From the NCBI RefSeq assembly GCF_000717055.1, contig NZ_JNXI01000022.1, forward strand, positions 72,259 through 136,258: DNA of 64,000 bases. The letters run 5' to 3'. The notes under the pieces were generated by a model. The model did not search any database. It saw only the letters and a list, made by a program, of their open reading frames with translations, and was not told the DNA's origin. This DNA is from Streptomyces iakyrus. Its GTDB lineage: Bacteria > Actinomycetota > Actinomycetes > Streptomycetales > Streptomycetaceae. Position 1 is the stretch's first letter. Each line of letters begins with the position of its first letter. Positions 60,009 through 64,000 of this stretch are shown here, piece by piece. The position numbers were made by a program, and so were the translations under genes.

Positions 60009-60056
60009 CTATCGGGTAGTTTCGATGCCTTCAGAGCCGCCCCGCCCACCCGATAG
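60009..60056. promoter_or_regulatory. spaced inverted repeat upstream of the adenosine kinase gene
   Basis: CTATCGGGT (60009-60017) and its complement ACCCGATAG (60048-60056) are perfect 9-base arms separated by 30 bases, ending 42 bp before the GTG start. They could bind a regulator, or fold in the leader of the transcript. Confidence 0.45.
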
Positions 60057-60098
60057 CGTGAACTGTCAAGGTCCGCCTCCCTCAGGAGAATCCACGCC

Positions 60099-61073
60099 GT
60101 GCGCATCGCAGTCACCGGCTCCATCGCCACCGACCACCTCATGACCTTCCCCGGCCGCTTCGCCGACCAGCTCGTAGCGGACCAGCTGCACACGGTCTCG
60201 CTGTCGTTCCTGGTCGACAAGCTCGACGTCCGCCGCGGCGGCGTCGCCGCGAACATCGCCTTCGGCATGGGGCAGCTCGGCACCCGCCCGATCCTGGTCG
60301 GCGCCGCGGGCGCGGACTTCGACGAGTACCGCGCCTGGCTGGAGCGGCACGGCGTCGACACCGACTCCGTCCGCATCTCCGACACGCTGCACACGGCCCG
60401 CTTCGTGTGCACGACGGACGCCGACCACAACCAGATCGGCTCCTTCTACACCGGCGCCATGAGCGAGGCCCGCCTCATCGAGCTGAAGACCGTCGCCGAC
60501 CGCGTCGGCGGCCTCGACCTGGTCTCCATCGGCGCCGACGACCCCGAGGCCATGCTCCGCCACACCGAGGAGTGCCGCTCCCGGTCCATCCCGTTCGCCG
60601 CCGACTTCTCCCAGCAGATCGCCCGGATGGACGGCGAGGAGATCCGCATCCTGCTGGACGGGGCCACGTACCTCTTCTCCAACGAGTACGAGAAGGGCCT
60701 CATCGAGACCAAGACCGGCTGGAGCGACGAGGAGATCCTGTCCCGCGTGGGCCACCGCGTCACCACCCTGGGCGCACGCGGCGTACGCATCGAGCGGGCC
60801 GGCGAGGACCCGATCGAGGTCGGCACGCCGGACGAGGAGCGCAAGGCCGACCCGACGGGCGTCGGCGACGCCTTCCGCGCGGGCTTCATGTCGGGCCTGG
60901 CTTGGGGCGTCTCCCTGGAGCGGGCCGCGCAGATCGGCTGCATGCTGGCGACCCTCGTCATCGAGACGGTGGGAACGCAGGAGTACCAGCTGCGGCGCGG
61001 GCACTTCATGGAGCGGTTCACCAAGGCGTACGGGGACGAGGCTGCCCAGGAGGTCCGGGCGCACCTGGCCTGA
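60099..61073 (+). CDS. adenosine kinase (PfkB/ribokinase family)
   Basis: 324 residues. The start RIAVTGSIATDHLMTFPGRF and the motifs RRGGVAANIAFGMG and NDPEAM-like DDPEAMLRHTEECRS closely match the Mycobacterium tuberculosis adenosine kinase as I remember it. The catalytic aspartate lies in DPTGVGDAFRAGF. Expected reaction: ATP-dependent phosphorylation of adenosine to AMP in purine salvage, cytoplasmic. The GTG start has AGGAGAA upstream. It stands alone; the following intergenic region has a reversed copy of the dispersed repeat. Confidence 0.92.
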   Translation: MRIAVTGSIATDHLMTFPGRFADQLVADQLHTVSLSFLVDKLDVRRGGVAANIAFGMGQLGTRPILVGAAGADFDEYRAWLERHGVDTDSVRISDTLHTARFVCTTDADHNQIGSFYTGAMSEARLIELKTVADRVGGLDLVSIGADDPEAMLRHTEECRSRSIPFAADFSQQIARMDGEEIRILLDGATYLFSNEYEKGLIETKTGWSDEEILSRVGHRVTTLGARGVRIERAGEDPIEVGTPDEERKADPTGVGDAFRAGFMSGLAWGVSLERAAQIGCMLATLVIETVGTQEYQLRRGHFMERFTKAYGDEAAQEVRAHLA

Positions 61074-61109
61074 TCGACCGCTTTCGGCTGCGGGTGCGTG
61101 GGGGACTGG

Positions 61110-61130
61110 TCGCGCAGTTCCCCGCGCCCC
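61110..61130 (-). repeat. dispersed intergenic repeat, copy g
   Basis: The reversed 21-base core TCGCGCAGTTCCCCGCGCCC plus C, preceded by GCGGGTGCGTGGGGGACTGG, fills the 65-bp gap between the converging adenosine kinase and cysteine desulfurase genes. Confidence 0.8.
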
Positions 61131-61138
61131 TGAGGCGT

Positions 61139-62518
61139 TCAGCTCGCTCGGCGGATCGAGTAGGCCGTTCCTCGGTCCGCCGGCTCCTCCCCGACGTACT
61201 CCTGGCCCCGCATCTCGCACCACGCCGGGATGTCCAAGCGGGCCGCCTCGTCGTCCGACAGCACCCGGACCAGGCCCCCCATGGGGACGTCACCGATGAC
61301 CTTGGCCAGCTCGATCACCGGGATCGGGCACCGCTTGCCGAGGGAGTCGACGACCAGGACGTCTTCCTCACGGACCACCTCCGAGGCGACCGGCGCTCCC
61401 AGCTTCTCCCGCACGGCCGACACCGCCTGGGGAAGGACGGCCAGGAACCTCTCCACGTCCTCCTTCGCCGTCCCGAGCGGCAGCGAAACCCGCACATTTC
61501 CCTCACTCAGCACGCCCATCGCCCGCAGCACATGGCTCGGCGTCAGCGTGCTGCTCGTGCAGGACGATCCGGACGAGACCGAGAAGCCCTCCCGGTCCAG
61601 CTCGTGCAGCAGCGCCTCCCCGTCGACGTAGAGACAGGAGAAGGTGACGACCCCGGGCAGCCGGCGCACCGGGTCGCCGACGACCTCGACGTCGGACACC
61701 AGCCGTGGCACCCGGGCCCGGATCCGGTCCGTCAGCTCCCGCAGGCGCACGGCCTCCTCGGCCGCCTCGGCCCGCACGGCCCGCAGCGACGCGGCCGCCG
61801 CCACGATCGCCGGGATGTTCTCGAAACCGGGCGCCCGCCCCGACTCCCGCTCGTCCACCGGCTCTTGTGCCGCGAACCGCACACCCTTGCGGACCACGAG
61901 CAGTCCGACACCGGACGGCCCGCCCCACTTGTGCGCACTGGCCGTCAGCAGCGACCAGCCCCCGTCCACCGGCCCCCAGCCGAGTGACTGCGCCGCGTCC
62001 ACCAGCAACGGCACCCCGGCCTCCCGGCACACCTCCGCCACCGCCCCGACCGGCTGCTCGGTCCCCACCTCGTGATTGGCGGACTGCAGGCACGCCAGCG
62101 CGGTGTCCGCGCGCAGGGCAGCGCCGTAGGCGACCGGATCCACCGCCCCACCCCGGCCGACGGGCACCTGGGTGACGGACCCGCCGCCCGTCTCGTGCGC
62201 CTCGGCCGAATGGAGTACGGAGGAGTGTTCGACGGCTGACACGATCAGGTGGCGTCCGACCCGCCGCCGCCCGGCCAGCGCCCCCGCAACGCCGGTGTGC
62301 ACGGCACGGCTTCCGGACGAGGTGAACACCAGCTCGTCCGCCCGGCACCCCACGGCCTCGGCGGTGGCCTCCCGGGCGGCGTCCAACAGCATCCGGGCCC
62401 GGCGCCCTTCCCTGTACAACCGCGCAGGATCCGCCCACCCCTCGTCGAACGAGGCCAGCAGCGCCTGCCGGGCGACGGGATGAAGCGGAGCACTGGAAGC
62501 AGCATCGAAGTAACCCAC
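61139..62518 (-). CDS. cysteine desulfurase (NifS/IscS-like) fused to a TusA-type sulfur carrier domain
   Basis: 459 residues in two parts. Residues 1 to about 375 form a PLP-dependent class V aminotransferase fold: K197 in TASAHKWGG binds PLP, and a Cys in SSGSSCTSSTLTPSHVL (about residue 320) is the persulfide-forming active site. The last 80 residues are a TusA/SirA domain with the sulfur-accepting motif KRCPIPVIELAK. The fusion would let sulfur move from cysteine directly onto the carrier cysteine. Downstream acceptors (tRNA thiolation, Fe-S or molybdenum cofactor assembly) are not specified by context; the Fe-S carrier gene at 57.3 kb is close. Confidence 0.92.
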   Translation of the reverse strand: MGYFDAASSAPLHPVARQALLASFDEGWADPARLYREGRRARMLLDAAREATAEAVGCRADELVFTSSGSRAVHTGVAGALAGRRRVGRHLIVSAVEHSSVLHSAEAHETGGGSVTQVPVGRGGAVDPVAYGAALRADTALACLQSANHEVGTEQPVGAVAEVCREAGVPLLVDAAQSLGWGPVDGGWSLLTASAHKWGGPSGVGLLVVRKGVRFAAQEPVDERESGRAPGFENIPAIVAAAASLRAVRAEAAEEAVRLRELTDRIRARVPRLVSDVEVVGDPVRRLPGVVTFSCLYVDGEALLHELDREGFSVSSGSSCTSSTLTPSHVLRAMGVLSEGNVRVSLPLGTAKEDVERFLAVLPQAVSAVREKLGAPVASEVVREEDVLVVDSLGKRCPIPVIELAKVIGDVPMGGLVRVLSDDEAARLDIPAWCEMRGQEYVGEEPADRGTAYSIRRAS

Positions 62519-62557
62519 ACAGCAACGCTAAAACGCCCAGTGCACAGACGTCCCTCA

Positions 62558-62578
62558 GGGGCGCGGGGAACTGCGCGA
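62558..62578 (+). repeat. dispersed intergenic repeat, copy h
   Basis: The full core GGGGCGCGGGGAACTGCGCG then A, preceded by CCCTCA and followed by CAAGCCACG and CCGCACCCGCC. It lies upstream of the cysteine desulfurase gene, in the 265-bp divergent gap to ctaC. Confidence 0.8.
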
Positions 62579-62783
62579 CAAGCCACGACGACTGCCGCAC
62601 CCGCCAATCAAGCGAACACCCCACCCCACTAGGCACCCCTCCCCGAGAACCCCCGGAGGGCGTCGGCTAGGGTTTGGTCCGCATAAACATCCAAACCCCT
62701 GCCCGACGCAGGGCCGCGACCGACCAGCGAGAAGGCCAGGCCGCAGCCGATCCGCGCGGGCGAGACTCTCGGGAAGGCGCTAC

Positions 62784-63749
62784 GTGAGTCCCAACGGCTC
62801 CGACCGCTCGCCGCGGCGCCCGATGCGGCGGAAGCTGCTGCAGGCACTGACCGCGGGCCTGGTCTTGGCGACAGCCACCGGTTGCTCGTACAACTGGGAA
62901 GACTTCCCCCGCCTTGGTATGCCCACCCCGACCACGGAAGAGGCTCCGCGGATCCTCTCCCTGTGGCAGGGGTCCTGGGCGGCTGCGCTCGCCGTCGGCG
63001 TGCTGGTGTGGGGTCTGATCCTGTGGAGTGCTTTCTTCCACCGGCGCAGCCGCACCAAGGTCGAAGTTCCCCCACAGACCCGGTACAACATGCCCATCGA
63101 GGCGCTGTACACGGTGGTCCCGCTCGTCATCGTCTCGGTGCTGTTCTACTTCACCGCCCGTGACGAGTCCGAGCTGCTCAGCCTCAAGAAGAAGCCCGAC
63201 GTCACGGTCAACGTGGTCGGTTTCCAGTGGAGCTGGTGCTTCAACTACATCGAGCCGGTCGCCGGTTCCACCGGGGACGCCAAGACCTCCAAGGACCTGG
63301 ACGCGATCCCGGACCGCTTCAAGGAGGACTTCCCGGCCAACGCCGGCGGCGTCTACGACTGCGGCACCCCCGGCACGCGGAACCCGCAGACCAACAACCC
63401 GGGCCCGACGCTGTGGCTGCCCAAGGGCAAGACGGTCCGCTTCGTCCTCACCTCGCGTGACGTCATCCACTCCTTCTGGGTGGTGCCGTTCCTGATGAAG
63501 CAGGACGTCATCCCGGGCCACACCAACGCCTTCGAGGTGACCCCCAACAAGGAGGGCACCTTCCTCGGCAAGTGCGCCGAGCTCTGCGGCGTCGACCACT
63601 CTCGGATGCTGTTCAACGTGAAGGTCGTCTCCCCCGAGCGCTACGAGCAGCACCTCAAGGACCTCGTGGACAAGCAGCAGAACGGTTACGTTCCTGCCGG
63701 CATCGCGCAGACGAGCCACGAGAAGAACCGGGAGACGAACAACCTGTGA
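62784..63749 (+). CDS. ctaC: cytochrome c oxidase subunit II
   Basis: 321 residues. A lipoprotein signal ending ATATGC puts Cys34 as the lipidation site. Two membrane helices follow (about 55-80 and 100-125), then the extracytoplasmic cupredoxin domain with the CuA ligands in [14 protein letters not shown] plus an upstream histidine in DVIHSFWV. A 35-residue insert rich in Asp/Lys/Gly ([15 protein letters not shown] region) precedes the CuA core, as in other actinobacterial aa3 oxidases. The start is GTG with GGGAAGG upstream. It is part of the ctaCD operon of the respiratory chain. Confidence 0.95.
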   Translation: MSPNGSDRSPRRPMRRKLLQALTAGLVLATATGCSYNWEDFPRLGMPTPTTEEAPRILSLWQGSWAAALAVGVLVWGLILWSAFFHRRSRTKVEVPPQTRYNMPIEALYTVVPLVIVSVLFYFTARDESELLSLKKKPDVTVNVVGFQWSWCFNYIEPVAGSTGDAKTSKDLDAIPDRFKEDFPANAGGVYDCGTPGTRNPQTNNPGPTLWLPKGKTVRFVLTSRDVIHSFWVVPFLMKQDVIPGHTNAFEVTPNKEGTFLGKCAELCGVDHSRMLFNVKVVSPERYEQHLKDLVDKQQNGYVPAGIAQTSHEKNRETNNL

Positions 63750-64000
63750 GCATCCTCAACGAACCCCAGGGTGCCGCGGCAGCAGGGTCCCACTACCAGG
63801 ACGAGCTGCCGGTCAGGCGCCAGAACCGCGGCAGTGTCGTGGTCAAGTGGCTGACGACGACGGACCACAAGACGATCGGGACGCTGTACCTGGTCACGTC
63901 ATTCGCGTTCTTCGTCATCGGCGGCGTGATGGCGCTGCTCATGCGCGCCGAGCTCGCCCGGCCCGGTCTGCAGATCATGTCGAACGAGCAGTTCAACCAG
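63746..64000 (+). CDS. ctaD: cytochrome c oxidase subunit I, 5' part (cut by window end)
   Basis: The first 85 codons of the large haem-copper subunit. [22 protein letters not shown] is the typical start of the first membrane helix, and [13 protein letters not shown] is the conserved loop after it. The GTG overlaps the ctaC stop (GTGA), so the subunits are translationally coupled. The catalytic histidines lie beyond the window. Confidence 0.95.
   Translation, partial: MSILNEPQGAAAAGSHYQDELPVRRQNRGSVVVKWLTTTDHKTIGTLYLVTSFAFFVIGGVMALLMRAELARPGLQIMSNEQFNQ

Overview
The window is chromosomal DNA from a high-GC actinomycete, almost certainly Streptomyces. The evidence is the very high third-codon-position GC, the many GTG starts and 4-base GTGA/ATGA gene overlaps, and a gene order (lipB-lipA, aceE, sucB, lpd, pepA, cobS/cobT/cobU, pspA, nadA, cysteine desulfurase, ctaC-ctaD) that I remember from memory as a conserved core segment of Streptomyces chromosomes, near SCO2195 to SCO2155 in S. 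coelicolor. No tRNA, rRNA, CRISPR array, transposase or phage gene was seen.

Layout. Positions 1-20.3 kb hold lipoate metabolism and the enzymes that use it (lipB, lipA, aceE, a two-lipoyl-domain E2, lpd, with a GntR regulator). Among them lie a helix-turn-helix/TPR regulator, a FAD oxidoreductase, a MarP-like protease, a PGRP-type amidase and a WYL-type regulator; pepA closes the block. Positions 20.8-27.5 kb form an exopolysaccharide locus: a secreted deacetylase-like protein, a PelF-like glycosyltransferase, a polytopic membrane protein, a spherulin-4/GH135 protein and a GH114 lipoprotein. This resembles a cross between bacterial Pel loci and the fungal galactosaminogalactan cluster. Positions 27.4-34.7 kb carry cobalamin lower-ligand genes (cobS, cobT, cobU fusion), membrane proteins and a methyltransferase, plus a 158-bp tandem duplication. 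Positions 34.7-42.8 kb are envelope-stress and efflux genes: pspA, a PspA-associated small protein, a two-component system and an RND pump.

Positions 42.8-55.85 kb are an accessory terpenoid biosynthetic gene cluster bounded by strong terminators. It encodes a GGPP-type prenyl synthase, a class I terpene synthase with a non-canonical Asp-rich motif, four cytochromes P450, a 3Fe-4S ferredoxin and a PapA-like HHxxxDG acyltransferase. It also has a small fatty-acid-like set (KAS III, FabG-like SDR, FabL-like YX6K enoyl reductase) and an orphan LuxR-type regulator with a degenerate receiver domain. The simplest reading is a diterpene scaffold made from GGPP, hydroxylated several times, and esterified with an acyl group made or diverted by the KAS III module. 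The two main operons share an unusual two-part upstream motif, a likely pathway operator.

Positions 55.85-64 kb return to core genes: nadA, an A-type Fe-S carrier, a large membrane-anchored protein, an adenosine kinase, a cysteine desulfurase-TusA fusion, and ctaC with the start of ctaD. A short dispersed repeat with a 21-base core occurs eight times in gaps between genes across the window.
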